From Phyllobacterium pellucidum (GTDB lineage: Bacteria; Pseudomonadota; Alphaproteobacteria; Rhizobiales; Rhizobiaceae): 64,000 bases of DNA. The notes beneath the pieces were generated by a model. That model saw nothing but the letters and a program-made list of their open reading frames with translations. It made no database searches and was not told where the DNA came from. Shown here piece after piece: positions 36,378 to 44,545 of the stretch (positions are counted from its first letter, which is position 1; the number at the start of each line of letters is the position of its first letter). Both the position numbers and the translations under genes were made by a program. Where the stretch lies: positions 62,001 through 126,000 of the forward strand of contig NZ_JABUMX010000002.1 in assembly GCF_013327855.1 (NCBI RefSeq), read 5' to 3'.

Positions 36378-37184
36378 TCACATGCAGTCGTAGGGTTTAA
36401 CGTCAATTTCGCACATCCATTCAGCGTCCCTTGTAAGAACACCGGTGCCGATAACATCGCCGTTCTCGGTGCCAATCTCGTCGCCGTTCTCGGTGCCGAG
36501 GGTGCCTTGAGCGTCATAAGGCTCACAAAAGCCTCCCCACCCATCTCCGAACCCGAATACGTGCAGTGGGCCGAAGTGAAAGCGAATGTTGATTCCGGCC
36601 GCGACAGGAATTACGCGCGGATAGAGTTGGATTAGAGCCATCTCCGGCGCGGAGAGTTCTCGACCAGGTGCGATGACTACGCGGCCGTTTCCAGAATCAA
36701 GCACCCTCGCTTGCGGCCCGAAAAAGACTTTCGTCGCTTCTGCCAGACTGGTCAGATCGAAAAACGACAACATCTGGTAGCGTCGCACCTTCAGGAATTT
36801 GCGATACATTTCGTCGTCGTTGATGCAAAGATCAGCGAATCCTTGGCTTTCGCAGTCGTCCCAAGATGAGTTCGGTTCGCAAAATCCGACAATATTTTCA
36901 AAGATGTTGCCGCTGTCACAAGAGAAGCCAAAGACCGGCTGGACAGAGCAAACGCAGTGGCAACGCGGCCAGCCAAGTCGCTTACCAACGAACGTCAGCT
37001 GTTCGCCAACCGCAGTCTCGATGTCGAAGAATGACGGCAGATCGCATATCGTGTTGATAGCCTCAGCGGCTTTCTTCAAATAAGTTCGCATCACGAAAAG
37101 CAAATTGGGGCTTTCGCGATATTGGGTCAGAACCCTATCGATCCGCTCCTCGGCCATATCCGCCGGTGTACGACAATAGGACAT
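36378..37184 (-). CDS. DUF2612-type baseplate/tail protein
   Basis: 268 aa. DUF2612 proteins take the place of tail protein I, linking baseplate J to fibres: LPSFFDIETAVGEQLTFVGKR-like start and FLKVRRYQMLSFFDLTSLAE core are visible. Odd points are a Cys-rich stretch around residues 80-125 (CHCVCSV, GFSC, FCEPNSSWDDC) and a short tandem repeat GTENGDEI/GTENGDVI near the C-terminus (24-bp units at 36457 and 36481). Start overlaps the baseplate J stop (TGATG). Confidence 0.75.
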   Translation of the reverse strand: MSYCRTPADMAEERIDRVLTQYRESPNLLFVMRTYLKKAAEAINTICDLPSFFDIETAVGEQLTFVGKRLGWPRCHCVCSVQPVFGFSCDSGNIFENIVGFCEPNSSWDDCESQGFADLCINDDEMYRKFLKVRRYQMLSFFDLTSLAEATKVFFGPQARVLDSGNGRVVIAPGRELSAPEMALIQLYPRVIPVAAGINIRFHFGPLHVFGFGDGWGGFCEPYDAQGTLGTENGDEIGTENGDVIGTGVLTRDAEWMCEIDVKPYDCM

Positions 37185-38074
37185 CAAGCCACCACGTTGA
37201 CGGTTACATTGTCTGGCAATAGCTGAGACATTTCGATGAACCCGATATCAGCCCCCGAAGAAGCCGGGAGTCCATCACGAGACGCCGTCATTGTAACCAC
37301 TTGCACATTCGGATACCGGCCTTCGACCAGCGATCTCACGGTGAAGTTGGTGACATCCTTGCCATTGATGTTGGTGTCTTCCCAATCGGAAATCAAAGCG
37401 GCCTTTATCGCCGCGGGCGAAGGTGGTGGACACCCAAATTGATCTTTGAACACGGCGACGTTGATTACGACAGTGACCGGTACAATGATCGGGCGAACCA
37501 AGCCGATCGTTCGGCAGAATCCATCAATAGACGTACTGACGAACACGTTTCCATAGGTGTTGATGCCCGGCACGACGTAGAGCCTCACCGTGGACGCGAT
37601 CTCCTCATCGTCACCGCCGATGACCGCAACCGCCACAGAGGCCGGCGACAATCCATTCTCGTCGATGGCGGCCGTATCGTTCGAAAACACCTGGGAGTAG
37701 ACCACACCAGGGATCGACGCGACCGCGCGTGCAATGTCCTGAAGGTCAATGCGGGCGCGGCCCTGATTAGTTATTGACCGGCGGAACGCTGCATCATCTT
37801 CTGCCCCGCGGTTGAGCAGTCGAAGGCGGCCAAGGATTTCTAGATTGACGCCTTCGGCCTGGTCCGGATCATTCTCCTGATAGACAGCCTCAGCCAATTC
37901 CCAGACCTCAGCGATAAGGTCAGCCATCAGGCCATTGATCTGGCCGAGTGGCGATTGGGAGGTCTGGATGACACCCGGGCCGAACTCGGTCACCATCTGA
38001 GCTTCAATCTCACTTAGAATGGTGTTCAGCGGCTTGCGGACGTATCCAGTAGGCTGGATGCCGTATACGGTCAT
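37184..38074 (-). CDS. Baseplate J-like protein
   Basis: 296-aa wedge protein of contractile tails. Hallmarks: YGIQPTGYVRKPLNTILSEI, a central AVASIPGVVYSQVFSNDTAA and GGDDEEIASTVRLYVVPGINTYG, and a C-terminal QVVTMTASRDG part. It follows the Gp25-like gene with a 4-nt overlap. Confidence 0.88.
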   Translation of the reverse strand: MTVYGIQPTGYVRKPLNTILSEIEAQMVTEFGPGVIQTSQSPLGQINGLMADLIAEVWELAEAVYQENDPDQAEGVNLEILGRLRLLNRGAEDDAAFRRSITNQGRARIDLQDIARAVASIPGVVYSQVFSNDTAAIDENGLSPASVAVAVIGGDDEEIASTVRLYVVPGINTYGNVFVSTSIDGFCRTIGLVRPIIVPVTVVINVAVFKDQFGCPPPSPAAIKAALISDWEDTNINGKDVTNFTVRSLVEGRYPNVQVVTMTASRDGLPASSGADIGFIEMSQLLPDNVTVNVVA

Positions 38075-38433
38075 AGGGAAACCTCTTGATCGTAATCAGT
38101 GCGAACATTCACCGACGAAATGGCCAGTTGACGAGTGCCGCGATTGAACCGGACAGAGAACGAGGTGATCTCATCGACGCCATCAGTGTTGAGGATCTCA
38201 TTCTTGACGACGGCTTCAGCGAGCGCCGGATCATATTGCCGGCCCATGATCTCATCGAGCCAAACGACGCCGGCAGTAGTATCGAGAAACCATTCCCGCT
38301 GGAACGTCATGAGCCGCTGCCGGGCATGCTGCCCCACGGCCTCGGCATCTTTCACGATCGCTAGCTCACCGCTCGCGCGCAGAAAGAGATCGTTGGTGTT
38401 CTGGTCGATCGCCAGTCCAATACGAGAGGTCAT
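38071..38433 (-). CDS. Gp25/GP46-like baseplate wedge protein
   Basis: 120 aa of the lysozyme-like gp25/W family that starts sheath polymerisation at the baseplate: DLFLRASGELAIVKDAEAVG, RQRLMTFQREWFLDTTAGV and the C-terminal SVNVRTDYDQEVSL. Overlaps neighbours on both sides by 4 nt. Confidence 0.83.
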   Translation of the reverse strand: MTSRIGLAIDQNTNDLFLRASGELAIVKDAEAVGQHARQRLMTFQREWFLDTTAGVVWLDEIMGRQYDPALAEAVVKNEILNTDGVDEITSFSVRFNRGTRQLAISSVNVRTDYDQEVSL

Positions 38434-39101
38434 AGCACCATCGCCCTCAGTTTCTCGGCCAGGTCGGTAAGGTCCTCGCCGATCTCGGCATACTGGGCCC
38501 TGTGCACCAGGTCAGGTTCCGTACCAAGCAGGGTGAAGCCTTCGGCCGTCTTCTCGACGTTTTGCACCAGGAAGTCGAAGATGTTGCCTTCCGACCCTTC
38601 TAGTTTGAATTTCCCGTCAGGCGAGCCACGAAGGCCATGTGTGCCATCAGCATTGAAACGGATGTGGACGTTGCCAGGATCGACGTTTGGCAGAGGGTCT
38701 GTAAGGCTGTCACCACCTGATATTGAGGCGCGCATATCCGATAGGTTGCTCGATCGGGCGTCCGAGAAGGTGCCTTCGTTGTCGACATCGTAATTCTCCA
38801 TCGACCGCATCTGCGGTCTAAGATTGACTTTGGTGCCGGCTGGCAGCGGATGGGTAATCGCAGAATTACCCGAACGCGGAAAATCGATCGGCACTTCCAT
38901 GAGATCAGGCATCGGAAGATCGGAGCCATCAGCCTTCCGCTTCTTGAAGAGCGGCCTGATTGTTGCCGTGCCTTTAGTGTGATCGTAATCGACGATCTCA
39001 CCGGGCATGTTGCCCCATTGGTCTTCCCGCTCTGCCTGGGCCTGCTGAGCGATGACCTCACGGCTCAGATTGGTGGTCTTGCCGACATATCCGACGCTCA
39101 T
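38430..39101 (-). CDS. Baseplate spike protein (Gp138 N-terminal type)
   Basis: 223 aa. N-terminal OB-like domain (PGEIVDYDHTKGTATIRPLF, EVPIDFPRSGNSAITHPLPA, GTKVNLRP) matches the gp138/Mu gp45 type of membrane-puncturing spike; a beta-rich middle (HIRFNADGTHGLRGSPDGKF) and helical end follow. It would form the trimeric tip under the tail tube. Confidence 0.78.
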   Translation of the reverse strand: MSVGYVGKTTNLSREVIAQQAQAEREDQWGNMPGEIVDYDHTKGTATIRPLFKKRKADGSDLPMPDLMEVPIDFPRSGNSAITHPLPAGTKVNLRPQMRSMENYDVDNEGTFSDARSSNLSDMRASISGGDSLTDPLPNVDPGNVHIRFNADGTHGLRGSPDGKFKLEGSEGNIFDFLVQNVEKTAEGFTLLGTEPDLVHRAQYAEIGEDLTDLAEKLRAMVL

Positions 39102-39988
39102 TTCTTCTTGCCCTCGTCGACTTTGCCACCCTTGATCGCCTCGCCGTGCACCTGGACGACAAAGTCACCGTCTCGGTTGTCGCCGCTGTAGTCGCACTGG
39201 CTGACCCGGTATTCGCCGCCCTCGGCGTTCATTTCGAGGGTTTCGCTCTTGATCTGGACCCGGCGGTTGGGCCGGATTTCTGGATTGAGAAGTGCGGAAA
39301 CCTTGACACCGTTGTCGGTGATGGTCGGCGTGTCGACCATCCCGGTCTCAGGACTGATCAGGACAATGCCGCCGATGTATCCATCGTGCGGAATGATCTC
39401 CATGGTGCCGTTCTGGACGGACCAGTAGAATCCTTTACCGCGGCCGAGCGTATCCATCTCGCGCTTGCAACCGCCACACATTGAGTATGGCCGCTTGAAC
39501 TTCCTCTCGCTGATGTCGTCGGGGAACTTCCATTCGCCGCGATCGACACCCTCGGCCTCAAGCTGCTTGTAAATCTCGTCGACGACTTCCTTCACCTCGG
39601 TACCAGCGCGAAAGGTTTTCGAGATGGTGGCCTTGCGAAATGCTCGATCGCCCTCGCCGCAGCTCAGCGTCGTAATGATGTCAGGACCATCGCGCTTGTG
39701 CTCGACGTCGCGCATCTGGCCCTTGAAGATGATGCCGACGTTGCCGCCCTCACCAGGCGGCATATAGCCGGCCTCGAGCACGATGTCGTCGAGCTCCTTA
39801 CCGATCGCGTTGCGGTGGCCTTCTGATAGGTTCCATATCTGGATCTTGGCGCTGTTCTGGCTCGACGAAATGCTTTTCGACACGTCGAAACTGATCTTCA
39901 ATTCGTGCGTCTGGATGCCACCGGGATTGATGACAAGCGAACCGGAGCCCGATGCCGTCAGTCGCACCTTGCGCAGGAACTGTCTCAT
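39098..39988 (-). CDS. Baseplate hub protein
   Basis: 296 aa. N-terminal strands with SFDVSKSISSSQNSAKIQIW and IFKGQMRDVEHKRDGPDIIT, then DGYIGGIVLISPETGMVDTP and LLNPEIRPNRRVQIKS are typical of the hub protein of Pam3/Mu-like contractile tails (gpD-like fold). Residues about 168-175 carry a CGGC motif not usual for the family, perhaps a metal or disulfide site. Confidence 0.72.
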   Translation of the reverse strand: MRQFLRKVRLTASGSGSLVINPGGIQTHELKISFDVSKSISSSQNSAKIQIWNLSEGHRNAIGKELDDIVLEAGYMPPGEGGNVGIIFKGQMRDVEHKRDGPDIITTLSCGEGDRAFRKATISKTFRAGTEVKEVVDEIYKQLEAEGVDRGEWKFPDDISERKFKRPYSMCGGCKREMDTLGRGKGFYWSVQNGTMEIIPHDGYIGGIVLISPETGMVDTPTITDNGVKVSALLNPEIRPNRRVQIKSETLEMNAEGGEYRVSQCDYSGDNRDGDFVVQVHGEAIKGGKVDEGKKK

Positions 39989-39990
39989 TG

Positions 39991-40314
39991 TCAGGCCGCC
40001 AACGCGTCGGCGATTTCCGCCTCGGTGGTGTGGTAAAGCCGAACCAAACCGCTGGGCAGGCCATCTCGATCGGGTGCCTCCCCTGCAGCGGTCGCGAAAG
40101 CGAAGATAACGCCGATACCAAAGTTAAATGCGGCCAAGAGATCGACACCGGTCACGATCCGCCGTCCGTGAAGCACGGGTTGGTCGTCGATCGACAGGTC
40201 CATGGCCCAACGGTCCGTTGTGAGGTTATAGCGCAGTCGAATCGTCACCCGGCGCTGATTGAGAACCGCCGCGAATTGCTGGTCCGCTTCGTCAATGACT
40301 GTGAATTCGATCAT
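39991..40314 (-). CDS. Baseplate plug protein (Pam3 gp18-like)
   Basis: 107-aa beta-rich protein (QFAAVLNQRRVTIRLRYN, DRWAMDLSIDDQPVLHGRRI, VTGVDLLAAFNFGIG) matching the small plug that closes the baseplate hub in Pam3-type phages. Placed between hub and Dit-like genes, the standard order. Confidence 0.75.
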   Translation of the reverse strand: MIEFTVIDEADQQFAAVLNQRRVTIRLRYNLTTDRWAMDLSIDDQPVLHGRRIVTGVDLLAAFNFGIGVIFAFATAAGEAPDRDGLPSGLVRLYHTTEAEIADALAA

Positions 40315-40919
40315 TGGAACATCTGCTTTAACATAGAGGTGTTCTTCACCGCTGAAGATGAGGCGTTCGGGGTCGATGCCGTATTCAGTGGAGCGGTTTT
40401 TGCTGGAGAATCGCCGCGCTGCACGGGACCGCTAGCCCGTGCCTTGGTAGCCGCGTCACCTGCCCGCCCCTTCGATGGAGCGGCCGACTTGCTGCTTTTC
40501 GTGCCACCTGGCTTGCCTGTATCAGTCGGATCGCTGCCGGGTTCGGCAGCGGCATAGGCAGTCTCGACAATGATGACTTCCTGGAGTTCAGCGCTCCCTT
40601 TCAGAATGCGCGAAAACGTATCGTCACGATCTGCCTTCAGCGCCTTGATCAGCATATTGGAATAGACATACAGCCCCGAGACCACGACGAAGGGCACACG
40701 GCTCTCCTGAAAGCGAACGAGGGTGTTGTAGGTCTGCGCAGCGCTGGCATCAGCAAACTCCAACGTGAGCCGCTTGGGCTCAACGTAGGCGTGATCTGTG
40801 ATCTTGCTGCCGTTCTCCACGGGCTGCTCTGTTATGCCGAGTGTCGACTGATGCGACTCCGTCAGCACTACGGATACGGGTATCGGTCCGATCGCACCGG
40901 AAAACAGAATGGCTGCCAT
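40311..40919 (-). CDS. Dit-like baseplate protein with disordered tail
   Basis: 202 aa. The first 120 residues (IPVSVVLTESHQSTLGITEQ, ENGSKITDHAYVEPKRLTLE, LYVYSNMLIKALKADRDD) match the Dit-like baseplate protein that follows the tape measure in small contractile tails. The last 80 residues are Ala/Ser/Lys/Pro-rich and probably disordered. Confidence 0.73.
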   Translation of the reverse strand: MAAILFSGAIGPIPVSVVLTESHQSTLGITEQPVENGSKITDHAYVEPKRLTLEFADASAAQTYNTLVRFQESRVPFVVVSGLYVYSNMLIKALKADRDDTFSRILKGSAELQEVIIVETAYAAAEPGSDPTDTGKPGGTKSSKSAAPSKGRAGDAATKARASGPVQRGDSPAKTAPLNTASTPNASSSAVKNTSMLKQMFQ

Positions 40920-42718
40920 TAGAATGAAGGCTCCGCTTCGATGCGCGTGGCTTGAGGTGTCGCCGCTTGCCCCACCGCACGCCCGACTGCAGCCCCAACA
41001 GCGCCGGGCGCTTGGGTCGGCGATTGAACGGTCACGTTGACGCCACCAACGTTGACGTTTGAGTTGATCGTTTTCTGGCTGGCGTCCCGGTTCACCGTTG
41101 GTCCGCTTCCGGCCATCCTTCCGAAGTTCGAACCTGCATTCGCGCCGATCTGTGCGGGTGTCAGCCCAGCACCGGAGCTCAGTCCGCCACCCACAAACGC
41201 GGGCATGTTAATCGTCGAAGGCACCATCCCGGCTATCGCGGCCCGAACAGCGGCCGATCCGGCTGTAATTTGATCAGCAATCCGCTGTCCCAGCCCTGCG
41301 AAGGCTTCAACAATCTTGGCTGGCAATCCGATAATGGTGTTGAGGACGTCAATCAGCGTTTGTGCCGCCTTCCGGCCGTTCTCAAAGGCGTCGCCGAAGA
41401 AGTCATCCGGAATCGCCCACTCGAGTAGCCGAAACATCGCCCCGATAAGGTCCTTGAACAGGGTTACAACCCCGCCCATCACCTCGCCAAACATGCGGAA
41501 GCCTTCGGTTACCGCTCCACTATCCCAATCTGTCAGTGCCGAAAAGAACCCGGCCGCAAAGGTGGCAGCATCAGTGAAGTAGTTGACCAAGTCGCGAATG
41601 ATATCGCCGAGGGCCTTGATGGCTTCATTATCAGCTACTACTGCCCAGAGTTGATTTAGCCAATTGACGAAATCACCAATGACGGATTCGCCACCGGTCA
41701 TGTAACTCACGACATCGTCGACGGCTATTGCCAAACCGATAAAGGCCGCCGTTACCGGAAACGTTGCCGCCACGAGAATACCGAGAGCGATGCCCAGTGC
41801 TTCTAGGTATGGCTTCACCTTTTCGAAGTTCTTGGTATAGAACACAACACGCTGAACGGCGCTGCCAATCATGTTGTCTATCCGCTCGAATGCACCACTG
41901 ATGCCCTTTGCGATCTCATCGACGGTGCCGTCATCAAACCAAGTATTGAGGGCGTCCATAAAGTCGCCCAGTTTGCCCTTGACCTTATCGAAGATGCCTG
42001 CATCGCCGATCTTGCGCAGGAACGCAGTCCAGCTATCGCCAAGGTTCGACATCATGCCGTTCCAGGTCTTGGACTGGCGTATCATGGCACCCGCGAAGCG
42101 CTTGCCCCAAATCTCCTTCAAGGTCTTGGTAACTTCGACGCCCGTCTTCTTGACGGTCTTGGTCATCTGTTTGCCGTTGTCGACCCACGAGAACGTGACG
42201 TTATCGCCGGCGACCTTGGCCTTCACGCCGAATTCCTTGATACGCTCAAATTCACCCGTAGCGGCATCAGCAAGCGCTTCGACCGCTTGCATGAGGTTCT
42301 TACCCATACCCGAGGCCGTGTCGCCCAGCGACGTCAATGTGCCGTCCATCGGGTCCATGCCGTAGGCGCGCAGCTTCACGAATGCCTGCGTTACCTCATC
42401 GACTTCGTAGGGCGTGGTCTTGGCAAACTGGGAAACCCAGTCCAAAGCCGCCTTGGCCTTGTCAGCACTCCCCTCGATCGTCTCGAGCGTGGCCTGGTAG
42501 GATTCGAACTTGGCGGAAGTGTCCAGCACACCCTTGCCGAGGAAGGCAAATCCCGCCGCAACAGCCGCGCCAGCGAAGGCAGCAGCCTGGCCGATACGGC
42601 GGCCGACATTCTCAACCTTCTTTTCCAGCGCATCCAGGCTCTTGTTGTAATGCTTAAGCTCTGCTTCCCCCGTTACTTCATATCCGAGGATGGCTATGAG
42701 CTCGTCAACTATTGCCAT
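40919..42718 (-). CDS. Tail tape measure protein
   Basis: 599 aa. N-terminal helix region (YEVTGEAELKHYNKSLDALE), then a tape-measure core with TYEVDEVTQAFVKLRAYGMDP-like sequence and several hydrophobic segments (ALGIALGILVAATFPVTAAF), and a C-terminal beta/Gly-rich part. The protein sets tail length and is ejected first; a tail of modest length is implied. It is separated from the chaperone gene by an opposite-strand insert. Confidence 0.88.
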   Translation of the reverse strand: MAIVDELIAILGYEVTGEAELKHYNKSLDALEKKVENVGRRIGQAAAFAGAAVAAGFAFLGKGVLDTSAKFESYQATLETIEGSADKAKAALDWVSQFAKTTPYEVDEVTQAFVKLRAYGMDPMDGTLTSLGDTASGMGKNLMQAVEALADAATGEFERIKEFGVKAKVAGDNVTFSWVDNGKQMTKTVKKTGVEVTKTLKEIWGKRFAGAMIRQSKTWNGMMSNLGDSWTAFLRKIGDAGIFDKVKGKLGDFMDALNTWFDDGTVDEIAKGISGAFERIDNMIGSAVQRVVFYTKNFEKVKPYLEALGIALGILVAATFPVTAAFIGLAIAVDDVVSYMTGGESVIGDFVNWLNQLWAVVADNEAIKALGDIIRDLVNYFTDAATFAAGFFSALTDWDSGAVTEGFRMFGEVMGGVVTLFKDLIGAMFRLLEWAIPDDFFGDAFENGRKAAQTLIDVLNTIIGLPAKIVEAFAGLGQRIADQITAGSAAVRAAIAGMVPSTINMPAFVGGGLSSGAGLTPAQIGANAGSNFGRMAGSGPTVNRDASQKTINSNVNVGGVNVTVQSPTQAPGAVGAAVGRAVGQAATPQATRIEAEPSF

Positions 42719-42766
42719 GGTGTGCGTTCCATTTCATACAATGCGACAGGACAGGTGGAGATGATT

Positions 42767-43426
42767 ATGCGAGCAATTTTATTAGGCTGCTTTGTTGCAT
42801 TGGCGACATTGCCTGCAACGGCCAAATCCAACGCCTACACCTGTTCGAATTTCGTCAACGACTTATCCGCGATTCGGGCGGGAAAGTCGGTCGATGACCC
42901 GCAAGTTGACGGGAGAATCACAATCACCATGGGCTATCTTATGGGTGCCTATGCCGTCGCCACCGGCAACGTCGCGTCCGAACAAACTGACGAAAAACTG
43001 TTGCGATACGAGAATGCCGTTTTGCAGACTTGCAAGACCAGCCCTGAACTCAAACCGACGGACGTGGCTTTCCGTGAAACCAAGGCGCTTCCCTACAAGG
43101 ATGCGAAGTCCGATGCTACGAAGAGCAAATATCAGCAGATTTCGTTTACCGACTTGAAGCTCGATATCGGCGAGATGAAAGGAAAGATGGTCGAAGTTTC
43201 CGGCCGCTTGTCCTTGTTCGCGGACATGGCCATTCTGCAAAATCCCGACGACAAATTTAGCACCAACAACATCTATGTCGACACCAAGAAGCTGACGAGG
43301 GACGAGCGCAAAACCATGCTCACCCAATGTCAGCATGGCTGCACGGTGACGGTGAAGGGCAAGATCGCCACTGGCACGCTCATGCAGGAAGGCATAGCGG
43401 CCGATACGGTCGTCTTTTCCGATTAG
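42767..43426 (+). CDS. Secreted periplasmic protein, opposite-strand phage cargo
   Basis: 219 aa from ATG 42767 (AGGTGGAG 6 nt upstream; ATG 42761 also possible). Signal peptide MRAILLGCFVALATLPATAK, then a first half with YTCSNFVNDLSA and GYLMGAYAVATG that weakly resembles HdeA-like periplasmic proteins, and a second half with GKMVEVSGRLSLFADMAILQ and CTVTVKGKIATG that looks like an OB fold. It lies between tail chaperone and tape measure on the other strand, and its stop overlaps the stop of the frameshifted chaperone frame. Function unknown; likely expressed in the lysogen. Confidence 0.75.
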   Translation: MRAILLGCFVALATLPATAKSNAYTCSNFVNDLSAIRAGKSVDDPQVDGRITITMGYLMGAYAVATGNVASEQTDEKLLRYENAVLQTCKTSPELKPTDVAFRETKALPYKDAKSDATKSKYQQISFTDLKLDIGEMKGKMVEVSGRLSLFADMAILQNPDDKFSTNNIYVDTKKLTRDERKTMLTQCQHGCTVTVKGKIATGTLMQEGIAADTVVFSD

Positions 43427-44048
43427 GACTTCTCGGAGGCCTTCTCCTGCATCGCTCCCTTCAGGTCCAATGCTTCATGAGCGTCCATGACGTCACGCAA
43501 AGTGACCCACTCGCGCAAATCATGGATGGTATAGAGGGGAGGCTCTGAGAGGATTGGGCGCCAGAGAAAGAGATTGAGGTTCGGCGCGATGCGGGCGATC
43601 TGGTGGTCCGATAGTTGCTTGCCGCTTACTTTCGGACGCCACTCGCCAGGAGTGCGGAAAAAAAATCACCGAACTGCTCCCGGAGAACGAAGATCACCAC
43701 CGGCATTACATCGCCCAGCTCGCCGGTGAAGTCATTGTCAAAGTCCACGTTCTCATAGTTGCCGTTCGGCCGGGCGATCATGGCCACCTCGACTATGTCC
43801 TTCACGAGGTTTGCCGTTTCGCGTGGATCAGACTTGCTGAAAATGTCCGAGAAAGCGGCGATTGCAGCGGCATTGGACTTTGCCTTCGCCTCTTCACTCG
43901 CGTTTTCACCTCTGCCCGCGAAGATTTCGCCGATGCGATCGATGGCCGGACCCAGCACCTTTGCGAGGCGCGCCTGAAGGATGATTGCATTCGTCGCCAG
44001 CATAGGCTCAGTCTTAAAGACACGTTTATTGATCTTCTTCTCGGCCAT
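43423..44048 (-). CDS. Tail assembly chaperone, -1 frameshift product
   Basis: Predicted 208-aa product read through the zero frame to residue 130 and then, after a -1 shift on the T8 run at 43658-43665, through 78 codons beginning FRTPGEWRPKVSG and ending MQEKASEKS at TAA 43423-43425. That segment has no start of its own and keeps a sensible protein-like sequence (HDLREWVTLRDVMDAHEALD). Most long-tailed phages make such a longer chaperone, which binds the tape measure; the gene order here is the usual one apart from the inserted cargo gene. Confidence 0.78.
43626..44048 (-). CDS. Tail assembly chaperone, short form
   Basis: 140 aa, mostly helical after a basic start (MAEKKINKRVFKTEPMLATN), ending FGDFFSALLASGVRK. 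It sits between the tail tube gene and the tape measure, the place of the gpG-type chaperone, and its end contains the slippery run that yields the longer form. Confidence 0.8.
   Translation of the reverse strand: MAEKKINKRVFKTEPMLATNAIILQARLAKVLGPAIDRIGEIFAGRGENASEEAKAKSNAAAIAAFSDIFSKSDPRETANLVKDIVEVAMIARPNGNYENVDFDNDFTGELGDVMPVVIFVLREQFGDFFSALLASGVRK
43637..43669 (-). promoter_or_regulatory. Programmed -1 ribosomal frameshift site
   Basis: Coding strand GAT TTT TTT TCC: eight T residues (complement of 43658-43665) allow both tRNAs to re-pair after a one-base backward slip. Three nt further a small hairpin CACTC-CTGGC-GAGTG may act as stimulator. The short frame stops 27 nt after the shift site at 43626. 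Confidence 0.75.
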
Positions 44049-44098
44049 TTCTTATTCCTTGAGAACAATTGGTTACGCGGCGATGTTGAAACCCGCGA

Positions 44099-44533
44099 TC
44101 AAGCCGCGGGGATCTCGGGCTTCCAATCGCCGGTGACGAGTACCCATTCACGGGCCGAGGCGTTGACACCCTTTTCGTCATTCGGTGCTGTCATGATAAA
44201 GCATTGGTCGGTCGACCCGCCTTCGTTGCTGTCCACATCAATGACGACAAACGGGAAACCGATCACGCGAACACCATCGGCGCGCTGACGCTGCAACTTC
44301 TGCATCAGGTTGCGATGCGTCGGTGAAGTATGCTGCAGGCGAATTGTAATGGTCGCACCGTTGTTGGCGGTCTGCGAAAAGATGCTCGAACCGTCGGCGC
44401 CCACCAGCATGGTGCCCACATCTGCCAAGGGCGCGATGACGATCGGATCGTCGCCGTCCCAGAGCCCGACAACGCGCTGACCATCGAGTGTCGCAGAGAC
44501 GTTCTTCATGCTGTATGCGGAGGATTTTGCCAT
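44099..44533 (-). CDS. Tail tube protein (DUF3277-like)
   Basis: 144 aa; follows the sheath gene and has the beta-rich pattern of tube proteins in DUF3383-sheath phages (SMKNVSATLDGQRVVGLWDG, TITIRLQHTSPTHRNLMQKL, GVNASAREWVLVTGDW). DUF3277 membership is my reading. Confidence 0.75.
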   Translation of the reverse strand: MAKSSAYSMKNVSATLDGQRVVGLWDGDDPIVIAPLADVGTMLVGADGSSIFSQTANNGATITIRLQHTSPTHRNLMQKLQRQRADGVRVIGFPFVVIDVDSNEGGSTDQCFIMTAPNDEKGVNASAREWVLVTGDWKPEIPAA

Positions 44534-44545
44534 CGTTCAGTCTCC

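Noticed and set aside
36457..36504. Short tandem repeat GTENGD(E/V)I in the DUF2612 gene
   Set aside because: Only two 24-bp units, in frame and at the C-terminus; probably harmless coding variation.
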